The position numbers and the translations under genes are program-made. 64,000 nt of DNA from positions 4,340,001-4,404,000 of the forward strand of contig NC_092605.1 in NCBI RefSeq assembly GCF_047663525.1, written 5' to 3'. Below are positions 1-12,300 of this stretch, piece after piece (positions within the stretch are counted from its first letter, which is position 1; every line of letters starts with the position of its first letter). The notes beneath the pieces were generated by a model. That model made no database searches and was not told the origin of the DNA. It worked only from the letters and a program-made list of their open reading frames with translations. This stretch comes from Anas platyrhynchos. Its lineage: Eukaryota > Chordata > Aves > Anseriformes > Anatidae.

Positions 1-188
1 TCTGATTCTAGAAAAATAAGGACTAATACCACCAATAAACAACAGACTTGTATCTCTCACCAATATTTCATTCTCCTAAAAATATCAAGTAAAAAATATT
101 TATCATTTCTGGCAGAATTAAGGCATTTCATTAAGGGTTACGTATAGGTCCATAATAATTCATTTACTAAAAAGTATATGCGGCTCAC
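1..188 (-). other. SPAG9 intron (partial)
   Basis: AT-rich sequence between the GTGAGC donor of exon 6 and the left window edge. I see no exon in it. Confidence 0.7.
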
Positions 189-399
189 CAGTGGACACAT
201 TTCTTGTCTCTTGAGCTACCTGTACTTCAATATTCTTGCTTACGTCTGGCTTTTCACTCTGCTTATCTGTGCCCTTCGCAAGTCCTTCAACATCTTCCTT
301 CTGAGGAGTTTCAGCAGGCAATGCAGGTATATCAGAAGCAGCCGTGGATGCTGGAGTAGTAGATTTTGAGCCTGCTTGGCTAACATCAGAGAGCTCATC
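189..399 (-). CDS. SPAG9: SPAG9 coding exon 6
   Basis: A 211-bp exon encoding [19 protein letters not shown], an acidic Ser/Thr-rich linker, then [17 protein letters not shown] with the Gly codon split at a GTGAGC donor. It is the most 3' SPAG9 exon visible; the gene continues left of position 1. Relative to human JIP4, the linker between HTSLK and DELSD lacks a segment resembling VSNSPEPQKAVEQE, which is either encoded by a small exon I did not find or skipped. Confidence 0.93.
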
Positions 400-3300
400 C
401 TAAAATGGATGAATTAGCATTGAAAAATCAGCATAAGTTAAAATATTAGAAGAGTCATAGTTGTTTCTAAAGAACAAGTGCCAAAAATCCTCCATTTTTC
501 TGAAGAATATGCAGATCTAAAGAAACAGGAACGAAAAGAGTAACTTAAGCCAGTATTACCAGATTCATGGCTGTGAATAGCTAAGGCTGTGGTTTTGCTC
601 CTGTTAAAGAGGTTGTAACTACAAAATACACATCCTTATTTTAATATTATTTTAAAATCTGAGATTATGAAGTATACCAACAGGTTTATGATGCTTTTCT
701 ATTAAGTATTACACAGCAGTGTGTATTCCCGTATTAGTAATCCTTCTAGCTGCACAGTAAATTGCTGACAGTCTTCCCAAAGCTGCTCTAAAATGTGCTT
801 TTCCAAAACTCGTATAATGTCTAAAAATAGCCTCTCAGAGGATACTCAAGTACTGATGCAGAACACGCATTAAACTAGTGTAGAACTACAGCACATAGAA
901 CTGTACCAGCATCTTAACCGTGACTTAAACAGCAGCATACCAGTGAACAAGATCTCTCTGTAGATACAAACACCAACTGGTTATTTAGGCCACTGTTTTC
1001 CAAAGTGTTAGAGAAATATCCTTGGGAAACAGATGAAATACTGAGACTGCTACATGCAAAACGAAGGCAGGAAAGCAAGTCTTGACAAAAAGCTCTTTTA
1101 TGGTCTTGTTTGTGAATCAGAGGTGAAAGCAAGGCTCCTAGGCATCCCGTGACATCTAACAGCACTCATCTGTTAGCTCAGGAAACCAAAACATGACAAG
1201 AAAGAAGGAAGTTTATATTTTGTGAAGCTTTAATTCATTGTACTGCTCGCATCCTTTTTCAAGAAGGAAGTGAAGCTGAAGTTTAAGGTTGCTTAAAAAA
1301 CAAAAAACCTTGCAAGCAGACACACATTCTTAGATTTGCATTAAGTGCAACATTCATTGCAAGTGCAAGATTACTAGGAGTTGTAATTTTTTTATTTTTA
1401 TTTATTTATTTTACACTTTTGCTACTTCCTTGCAAGGTAAGACTTCATTTTCTGAGGGCAGGAATACACACATCTGTGTATATCTGCATAAATGAAAAGC
1501 TTGCATCACATAGTAACATCTCCACTTGGAATTTGCAAGCATGGAAATAAACTCTTTCCTTCAATATCTTCTTATCAGTTAGGAAATTGATAGCAATTGA
1601 CTTATTGATCTTGAAATTACCCCCAAAAGAATACATTATTCCACAGTTACTCAAGAAAACGAAACCAAGATTCTAAGGTGTTATATGAGATATTTGGTAT
1701 CCATTTCCAAAAAAAAAAAAAAAACAAAAACAAAAAAACAACTACACTATCTACCCAATTGTTTATTGAATTTGTTAAGTTCAGCCACTGGATAATGATT
1801 CATACTTTACCAAGTAGTTACAGAAAGGAGGAAATGATACCTCTTACCAAGGGAATCCAGAGATCATACAAACAGAATCAAGCCTTAACAGAGCCAATGG
1901 TTCTCCTCAAACATTTCTACATCTTTGTATTCCAAAAGCATCCACTGACTGATGCAGCACAGACTGACCACTGACTTTCACACACAAAACTCCAGAAACA
2001 CGTCTTGATAGACAAAGAAAATAGTGAAGAGAACAGCCCTTTGCTTAAAGGAATTTCAAGTAACCCCATACTTTACATTTCTGACTTAGCTAGCTAAAGA
2101 AAAAAATGCAGTAGATAACTCTCAAAAACAATGCTCATTAAACTATTGTGAATGTTTGGTCCAAAAACTAATAAAAACAAAATGCAACTCCATGAAGTGC
2201 AGGAAAATCAGAATATCTCAAAGACCAAGCATTTGGAAGTCAGTGCTAACTTCGCAAATCTGACCTTTTTGGCAGTGTTGCCAGTTTCCCTGAATACTGC
2301 AAAATTAGTTTAAAAATTATATCATTAAAACTGGAGTAGTTGTGGCTCACCTGCAATACCTTGCAGAAATAAGTAGAAGAGAATGAATGGAACATACACA
2401 ACTGTACTGAGTAATATTGGAAGACAAGGTAATGTTCCTTCTGTACTGTTCCTTCTGTATTCCTACAGATTACTTTGCCTTTTTAGTCTGGGTTTCTCCC
2501 TGACACTTACTGTTGTGATACTTTACGAGGAATACCTGTCCATCAATGAATTGCAAACATGCCTGAAAGCAGCAGACCCTTACTTTGTACTTGCTGTTAA
2601 AGTATTTAGAGAGAAAAATCAGAACTAAAAGAAAAAATTTCAAATTCTGGTTATGATCTCAATGTATCATGTCATCCCACAGGTTCACTTCAGAACTATT
2701 TTATGTTCACAAATATAAATCTGCTTTGGACTAAAGAAACTTACTCTGACTGAATAGGCTTTAAAAGTTAGTTTGCATTATTTTCCACATTCTTCTAGTA
2801 GAGTTGAGTGGAACTATACCAAGAAACCTTTTTTTGATGACGTATAGTAGCCATTATAATCTTTCTAAGGGCACAGGATGGGATCAGAAATTCCCCTTTT
2901 TATTCCAACTCCACCTATTCTTAGTCATAACTAAGAATATGTATTTCAGTCAGCTCTCTTAAAGAGCTCTGTTAATTCGTTGAAATCAATTGGCATGGGA
3001 CAAAGGGAACAAGAAAACTAAAATCCAAGATGGCACAATGGGAATAGTGTGGTAAGTGACAATTTTTTAGATTCAAACTCCTGTTGTCACTGATACCTTT
3101 TTATAGTTCATCGCTTCCCATTAGCTCCATGTGACCTCTAGATTAAAAAAATAAAATCAAGTTCCAGTTACTTCTGGATTGCTTTTTATTTATTATCAGT
3201 TTAGTATTCTTCTGCTGTATATTAAGTTCATTTAGGAATTTCCCCTCAGCTGCACACATCTTCAGAAATAACAGCACATCCATATCTCCTAGGACACCTT

Positions 3301-6300
3301 GGCAGCATCAGGAGGCTGAGTCTTTACACAGTTTGGAGTTCTTCAACCTGCAGCCCGCTGCTCCTGCTGTGTTCGTGCACCCTACTCCCAACCACTAAGC
3401 TCACCACACACCAACACCACTCCTCTATTTTTCCCCTTTCTGCAGCTTGCTCTATGCCACCTCCCACTGCTGGGACACAGAACAATTGGAGAAATTATAG
3501 CCAAGCTACACGTAAGGGAAATCACATCACAAGCTAATTTAGGAAAGTTAGGTCACTCAACTCTACGGTAGTCTGAGAGAAGGCAGCGGCTGCATTAGAG
3601 TACTGCCTGTAGCCAAAGCTTTCCTTCCAAAAAGCATATTGAGTTGGCAGACCTGCTTACCTAGTTACATACCTAGGCTGTAAAGAAATAGTGACTGGCC
3701 TTTAGAAATGGTCATCGGTCAGGAAAAAACACTCTTGGGAATAAAAGAATTGCATTACCGCTTGTTTGCAAAATACACAGCCGTGTAAACGAACGTGATT
3801 CAGGGTTCTGCCTCTTCTCTTTCATTTCCATTTTCCTCTCTACCGGCAGCAAAGTGTAACCTTTTTATAGGGGTTTCTCCTAATGCACAGGACAGCCACA
3901 CTAACAACTTACCTTCAGGCTTGTGTGGGACCGTGGCTGGCTTAGCTCGTGGAATTTCCAGTGCTCTGACCCAGGTGTTTCTCCTGCTTCTCTCTGAGCT
4001 TCAGGCGTAAGCAGTGCATCCCCTGGAGGTAACGGGAAGATGCCCAGTGATATTGGACGCTCCTTTCTGTTTGAAAAAGGACAGATTTTGTCAGTTATTT
4101 CAGATGTCACATAGCTTTTCCTGTACACCTCTGAAATCAGCAGGGAAGTGGTAAAATTACAGGTTCAAATGTTCATAACCTGTTCTCTACTGAACATACA
4201 ATGCAGCATATGCAGTTTGTATTACAGCACATACTAATTCCACATTTCACATGATTTGATTAATTGCAGATTGGGCTATTCCATGGCTTTAGGCAGCAAC
4301 ATTGATTGCACTGAATCTAATCTATAGCAAACTAACAGAAACATAACACAAACAGCAGTTTAAAACAGAAATATCTACTTCAGAAAAATTAGTTTTCAGC
4401 AGCCACTCAAAACACTTTTTTTTTTTTTTTTTGCAAGATACTCTCTAACAGCTTCAACAACTATATCAGTAATATAAGCATTTGGGAAAGTTGTAAGACG
4501 TCGACCAAAAGTTCAAATTTAAGGTCACATGAATTATATTCATTTGTATAACTGGGTAAAATAAACAGGTCAAGGAATTACAAGTGTTAAAACCAGCCCA
4601 GCTTAAAAGTTTATAGTTTTAACTTTTTAAGACCAGTTCAGTACTCTGCTTTACTGTAGGGCCACAGAAAAATTTGAAAACAGCAAGAAAAGAGCAACCA
4701 ATGCCATGACGTGACTGCTTCCATAAGTAGCAGTACTGACAATGTTACATCAACTACAGCTTAAGATTTACTTCAACAACATGGAAGATAAATAACTTCA
4801 TCCTAACTCCTCACTACCTTTGCTAACTTTATCCCTTCTCTACAACAAACAACATTTGGAAGTTCCAAAGCTTTGTGTGTTGATCCCTTCCACAAAAGAT
4901 TCCCAAATCCAGTCTTGCTATCAATAGTGGTATCAGTAAACAGAAAAAGATTAATACTTCCTGATAGCAAGAGACAAAAACATTGTGTAGAATGCAATTC
5001 ATGGGATGCTAGAGCCAGCCCTGAAAAGGAAAAATATCAGCCAGGCATAGAATTGAGACAAAACAATGTATTTGTTGAGTTAGAACAATGAAATACAGAA
5101 GCAAAAAATGGGACCGTAATCAACCAGTGCAGCTCAAGCAAAGTTTTCAGTATACTGTAGACCAAAAGATCAAAGTGCACACAAGTGATGGCAGAAGACT
5201 GAGCTTCATGAGAAAATATTGCCGTTAACTATTCCTACGGAGATAATCCAGACAATATTGCAACCGGAGAGATTTTGTATATTTTAGCATTATAATGAGT
5301 CAAATCACCACCTCATCTTTTTAAAAACCAGGCTTTTCACAAATTAAACTTAACCGTGACACAATTCTATGCAGAATTAGTACCTACTTATAAGCTATAT
5401 GCAAAACCACAAAAAGGAATGTTAAAAAGCATAGGAAAAACTTTTTTAAATTTTAAACCAAGAAGGAAAGTTAGTCAAGAATGGATTGTATTTAGAATTT
5501 AATCAATGAAAAAGTCAGCAAAAATAGCAATATTTTAATAGTAAACGGTTTGGCATGAACCTTTGCAGTACAGAGATACAAAGATTCCCTGTCATAGGAG
5601 TCTCAAACTCTCACATTGCTCGTGTCTTGGTCTTTCATAAATATCGTTCCATCTTCAGTTGTTAATTCAGGAGTAGTTTAGCACAGCAAATCAGGCAGCA
5701 AAGCAAGTAAAGCAAAATTAATCAGGGTTACAAAATAAAAAGCATCATATGGCTTGCATTTTTCAAAGTTACTGCTCTGATAAGTTTTCATGAAAAAAAT
5801 AGCCAAAGAGCTAAAGAGAATTGGATTCCAGCAGTTACCGCTATTGTGATAGGTGCTGCTTTTCTTTAGATTTCCCACAACTCTAATGCATGCAGGGAAC
5901 AAAGGACACCACATAAGCTTAAGTTATGATAAAAGACTGAAAACATTTCATTGGTTAAGAAATCCGGCAGGGAAAAAAAGGAAAAAAGAATCCCTTCAGT
6001 CCAAAAGAAAGCTTATAAAGCATGCATTGTGAAGGGCCCCTTGCTTTGGAAAACGCCTCCTGGAGCAATGGTTCGAAGGAGACAGATTTGTTTGCTTTGT
6101 AGTCTTCAGAACAGAGAATTGAAACAAAACAGGTACTGGAAAAAGAGTTCTCAGCTGAGAAGTGCTTTTCTGGTGGAATAGGTTCATTATAAAATTTATT
6201 TGAAACTATTTTGATGTGCTTAAAATACTGTTCAGGTGAATTGCAAGACTGCACTGTAAATGAAGTTTGAAAAGAGGCCTTATTTTGGACATTAAGGCTT

Positions 6301-9300
6301 CCTATGTGATGCTGGATGCCTGCGTTAAAAGAAATTATCTAATTAGACTAAAGCAATCTCAACTTATTCACAGGTTGTTGACTATTCTGAAATAAAGCAT
6401 TGGAGCATTCACAGGAACCTTTACGATAAACAACCAGATGCTCTGTTTTAACAGCTGGCTAATGTGAAAAACAAGACAATTCTTTTACAACTGGATTCCT
6501 TCACCCTATGTTTTTACCCCTTTGATATGAATAATAGACTAAGGAACTAAGCTCCAATTCCCATAATTCTTAAAATATATTACTAGGAAGAGTTGATGGG
6601 GGGGGGGGGGGGGGGGAACAGCTTCCAAAAAACACTCAAATCCATGAAATATTTACCAGGGAAGGAAAAGCACATTACAAAAACATCTTAACCTATCTGA
6701 CTCCTTAAATGTAGGAACTGTAATGAAGTTTTCTGAACCTGAAGCTCTGTATTTTGCTGTGCTGCTTTTGTTTTGTTTTTAAGAGTTGGGGGTTATTGAA
6801 TATGGGTTCAGGTTTTTTGCTCCTCTTAAACAAAAACAGCCCAACTAAATCAGTCTAGATAGTTACACTATTTCTCTGTATTTAATATGCATATTTATTC
6901 TCATCAGTAACAACACATGGTTTTTAAGCTACTGATGGACTTGAAAGCTTTGGAAAAAGCCTTCTTTGCTCAGAGACCTAAACTGAAATGCATACTACCA
7001 TACAGCATCTACATGTGCTGTGTATCAAGGAGAACATCACATGGCTCTTTCAGAGGACATTTCCAGCATTTTTCACACTCAAAGTTTGTTTTTGCCCTTT
7101 ATTTTTTTGAAATTAAGTTCACCAACAGTGGGAAGCATGTCAAGTTTTCAGGTCAGAAAGCTACATTAAAATTTTCCAGTTGCTCTCTTTTTGTAATTAT
7201 GGTACAAAAGCATATCAGGATTACTTTTGGTAACCATATTCTTATGTATGTCTGGTACTGCTCCAGGCAACTAGGGCACAGAACATAACTTGAGGGAGGA
7301 CAGAGAGCTGGCAGGTTGCCATACAAGTACAGAAAAGAGGAGAGGATAACATTTGGCTGAACAATAGTGAATAGGCTTTAAGAGCTCTAATGCTTAAATA
7401 ATTAAAGATTTTTTTCCCCCCACGAACCAATAAACATTTTTTTTTTTTCAATAGCGTAATCAACTAATTAGTATGTATTTGAACAATTATCAATTTGCTG
7501 TTCTTATGCAATTCTTTAGATTAAAAATGAATGGAATGTATTAGTACAAGGTCTCAGTCTGCATATATTTATGGCTACACACAATCAGCCAAGTACCTGA
7601 CAATACAACAAATGTGAGCTTGATTCATGAGATTGTCACCACAGCATTTTTTTTGCAGGTTACCATCAACCAAAACAATAGCTTTCTTAAAAGAACAAAA
7701 ATACATTAACAGACCTTATAACTTGCTTAAGCAAAAAACACCTACATTTGAATGTTTAAAAATATTATCACATCCCAGTCCATAAACATTAAGTTTATAG
7801 AAGAATTTGAAATTTATGCACAATTTGCATCTTTAATTTGTCCTTGCTCTTTTTGTTTGACAAGAAAACAGAAAGCAGAGAAAAAGAAAGAGCAGGAGAA
7901 GCTAAGGTTCAGTGGGTCAGAGTACCTGAGTATCCTTGGTAGGTTCTGCGTCAGAGCTGGCACACCAGTAGAAATAGAAAAGTGCACAAGCAGCAAAACA
8001 GAGAGAGATACCAAGATAGCCGAATTAATGACCACCGCCCCGCCAACGAAGCCAAACACAAATAGCAGCATGCATCCAGGATTCATGGCGCTGTGCTGGC
8101 ATGGTGAAACGCCGGAACCAAGAAGGCTACACAGAGGCCGAGGGTGTATCTTTGTAGGCAAAGTCTGTCATTCAGCCGCTGCCACAAAAACAATGCCATC
8201 AGCAGCAGCTTTCCACTCTTCTGCAGCAGCTCCAAAGCAATGACATCACCTCTCCTCCCCCTCGCACCGAGCCGCCGGGCTCCTCGCAGCATCTATGCAG
8301 CGACGCAGAGACACAGCCAGCCCAGGAGTTCTTCTCCCCTCCTTCCACGCAGAGTTCATAGGCTAGAAAGCTCAAAATCTGCATAATATATTCACACTGA
8401 GCCCTTAGAACAAGTGGGTATCAAGATACACACCACCAACCTGAACACAAAGCAACAGCACGGTATCAATTATTTTGTCACAGCTGCTGGCATTTTTTTT
8501 CCTACCTACCTGAATGTAAACACCAAAAAAAAGCTGAAATTGAGATATACTTTGTACGTTAGCCTTAATGTTTAGCAGTACAACAGCAAAAGCTTTTCTC
8601 TACTAGTTTCTACGCTATTCTCTTACTGCATTCCAATCATACAACAAATCTTTCTGATTCAGCCAAATCGTTGTTGTAGGATTAAAGAACAAAGTCTTGC
8701 AAACACAAACGAATGGATTTTTCTTTCATTTCAGGGTGAGAGCATAATAAATAGCTTACCTAATTCTACTGTGTGTAGTGGATTCTAACTGTTCACCCCC
8801 TGTTAGCTGATGAAGTTTGGTTCTTTCCAAGTGCTCCATATAATTGTGAATCATCTGTTTAAAATGACAGAAACAGTAAAATTAATACTACTGGCTTTTA
8901 GTACAGTTGCATAATTCTTAGCTAATACAATATAGTTTTTTCTTGTAATGCTGAAAATAGTAAAAGCATTCAGAAACGTTAAATAGATAAAGAAAGAAGT
9001 AAAATTATAGTGTGTAAGGCCACAAACCAGCAGAGAATCCCATAATTTTTAAAAAAAGAGAACTTGTGCATTCATGCACAGGAAATATCCTAATAGCATC
9101 CAAAGTGCATGTAGTAAATTCAAAACTCTTGTTTATAATAAGCACCATATTCAAATCCATTTTAGGTGCTAAAACCTCTAATTATAGTAAATTAGAATAT
9201 CTGCTTGACATGACATTTTATTGCCTAACTGCAAAAAATCTGCAAAAGATCTGCAATCTCTTCTCTTTCTCCCAACATTTAAATAAATTTAACTTCTCTT

Positions 9301-12300
9301 ATAGAGAACACAGAAAGCTTTGGTTTCAAATCACCTAGTTGGACTCCTCATAAAAAGGAGGGAGTGCCTGTGATTAGTCCTTGAGAAGAGCTCCGATCGC
9401 TTCCTCTCCTTCTGTGAAGAGACAGCCATGGGCCAACATGCTGACTCCTGCAGTCATGACTTATTTAATGAACCCTGATTCCAATCAGCCTAAGGACAAT
9501 GCTGCTCAGCAGACAACTGATCTGGGTCGTGCATGGAGAGAAGTAGCAGGTATTGCCACATCATTCTAAAAGGCTAATTTGGACACATCTTCAGAATGAA
9601 AGATAGAAAAGTCTGAAGAGCATTGAAAGCCTGGAGAGAACCCTACATGACTATTTTTAGCATTTCTGTGCTCACATTCAACATTAATAGGGCACTCAGA
9701 AAAGGGAAAAAAAAAATCATAGGTATATTGCACAAGAATTCAGTGCAATTTTTTTCCAAAACATATTCAAGCCATGTCAAAGGCTTCTTTCTGGAAATTA
9801 TACCTATTCTGTAAAACTAGAATTTCTCAGAATCACAAAATATTCCAAGTTCGAAAGGCTCCAATAAGGACCACCATGTCCAACTTTTGTGGATGCACTT
9901 TCAGAACACCTTTATGAACAAGTACCTATACAACTAATACTATATATAGTATTAGTACATATATAGTATTAGTACATATATGTACTAATACTATATATGT
10001 ACTAATACTATATATGTTTGTGAGGATATGTTCAAACATCAGGACTAAATTCAGCAAGACCTAGAAACCTCCACCTACATGTTTCTGTCAAGTCAGGCTT
10101 CATGTGTCCAAGGCTACTAAGACAGGAGTTCAATGCACACACCAGTTGACAGCATCAGCTACATATGGATAAATATTCTTAGTCTAAAATTCTCATATTA
10201 CAAACAGATTTAAGATATCCTGATTGATAGGCATCATATAAATCAATGTTACATGACAGATCTTTTCCCTGCATTTAATCGAAATACTTTTTTCTGCTCT
10301 GAATTGTATTATCTTGCTATTTTTAGAGAAACATTATATAATGTACTTTAACTGCCGTCAAAAGCTTACAAAATTTATCCTCCCAAACGATACAAATGCA
10401 GCATTTTACTACAACCACCTCATTTGTTTTCTGAATTATTTTTAAATGCTTGCTTATACACAGAAGCAATCAAAAAGAACTGAAAACTCCACTTTCAACT
10501 ACCCAATGTTTCTTGTTTTTCCTGTTTACATCAAGGAATCAAAATCAGGTGTTCCAATATTTCCTGAGCAGGGTTGTACATAATAACAAGTCTATAATTT
10601 AGAAATCCCAGAGAAAAAAACAATCATGAATTAGTTTGAAATGTATGTAAGACCATTCAGTATTGTTTGTATGCCTCCACCCACCATAGAAGGGAATTAT
10701 TGCACAAAACTCATCCTACCTGGAAAAATGTCAATTTGTAGGGCAGCATTATTTTTAAAAAATAAAGTTTTACACAGAACATCTGGTTTTTCTTTTTTTT
10801 TTTTTTTTAAGCCACTGAACAGAAGCTAAGGAACTAGTACCTTTCCAAGGAACAGTTACAACATGGGAAAAAAAGACTAGGGTCAGTAAAATCTGTCTAA
10901 CTTCTATGTTTTACAAAATATGTTGTTTAACCTACTTTCTTCCCTCCCCTCAGCCTGTTATTCTTTTGTTTACTGAAATGTCTCATCATATTTATTACCC
11001 ACATACAGCAGCTAGAGGGCAGGTCAATTTAAAGGACTAAGCAGTTTAGTATTGCTCTGCAGATGAAAATAATGCTGATGGTGAAAGCAGCATATCCATA
11101 GATCTCATGCTTCAGCACAAAGCGCATAAGCTATAAGAACACAAAAGTAAGATGAGAAAGGCAAACGTATGCATCTCATGCACGTGCAGTGCAGCACAGC
11201 AATTTCCCCACAGATTCAGGGTACAGATGCTTGCCGTGTCCCCACAGTCAGAAAAAACTATGTAAAGCTTACACACTGCCTTGATCCAGGGTCACGTGTA
11301 TGAAACTTGGCAATATTGGAATATCTTCTGCAAGGAGTTGAATTCCTCACCCTCCTTCCCTACACACGGGATGAGGGGCTACACAGCTGGTGCCAGAAAT
11401 CACATAATGTGAGACACAGCCCATGGATTCTCAACTTGTAGAAATCGGTATAATCAAAGCCTTGAAATGATAAATGCTGTAATTCATTGAGAAGTTATCT
11501 CAAAGTGCTCCTTTGCAACAAAATTTTGAAGACTCCCTCCAAAACCACTGGGATTTGAACTAGACGACATGCAGTGGCCCTTTCAACCGAAATTACTGAG
11601 CCTCAGCATATCCTTGAAGTGCACCATCTTCACCCAAATAAATGTCTCATGAAATAACATGCTAGAAGTCAGGGCGCTCAAAATTCAATCAAGAATGTTA
11701 AGAATATTCCATTATCTCAAGTTTTAATGTTACTGATAACTTAAGAAATGGAGTATCTACTGTTCTTACAAAGTTATAGAAAAGGACAGATAATAAATAA
11801 AAGACCACAGCTACTGTTGTCTTTCACAGAAGTTGCAGTCAATATTCAATCATTCATAACCTTCTCCTACTGACAGCTCACTTTGCTGCCTCCAAAGGTC
11901 ACAAGTATTTTGAATATGACCAATTGCTCCAAAGACAACATAATAAATACCAACCACTCTTCATCATTTTTGTGATTAAATACATTGCTCAGTTACCAAT
12001 AGATGAAGGGATTAAAGAAAGCTCAAAACTTGGAAAAGTTAACTTCCATAGTTAACAGTATTTCAAAATTCCTATTCGCTCATTTCAGGGCACATGAAAT
12101 AGACAACTATAACAAGTGCTTGAACACCTTACTACATCAATACTCAAGTCATTCCCCTTGAACAGAAGCAACAGCCATCCAATGTCTTCCCATCTCAAGA
12201 AACACTCAGTTTCGTTAACACATACGGCATGTGACAAGTTCTAGAAGTATGAAATATTACAGGTTTTTCTCCCTCAAACTTCTGTGCTCAGTGAAAGACG

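Larger units (their letters stand above)
4067..8759 (-). other. SPAG9 intron 4, containing the alternative first exon
   Basis: AT-rich intron apart from the alternative exon and its GC-richer flank (7926-8330). It holds a poly-T run at about 4418-4433 and an uninterrupted G19 run at 6598-6616. No other feature was recognised. Confidence 0.6.

Noticed and set aside
9381..9569. 62-codon open frame with slightly raised GC in SPAG9 intron 3
   Set aside because: No convincing splice sites or recognisable product. It could be a retrocopy scrap, but I could not support that.
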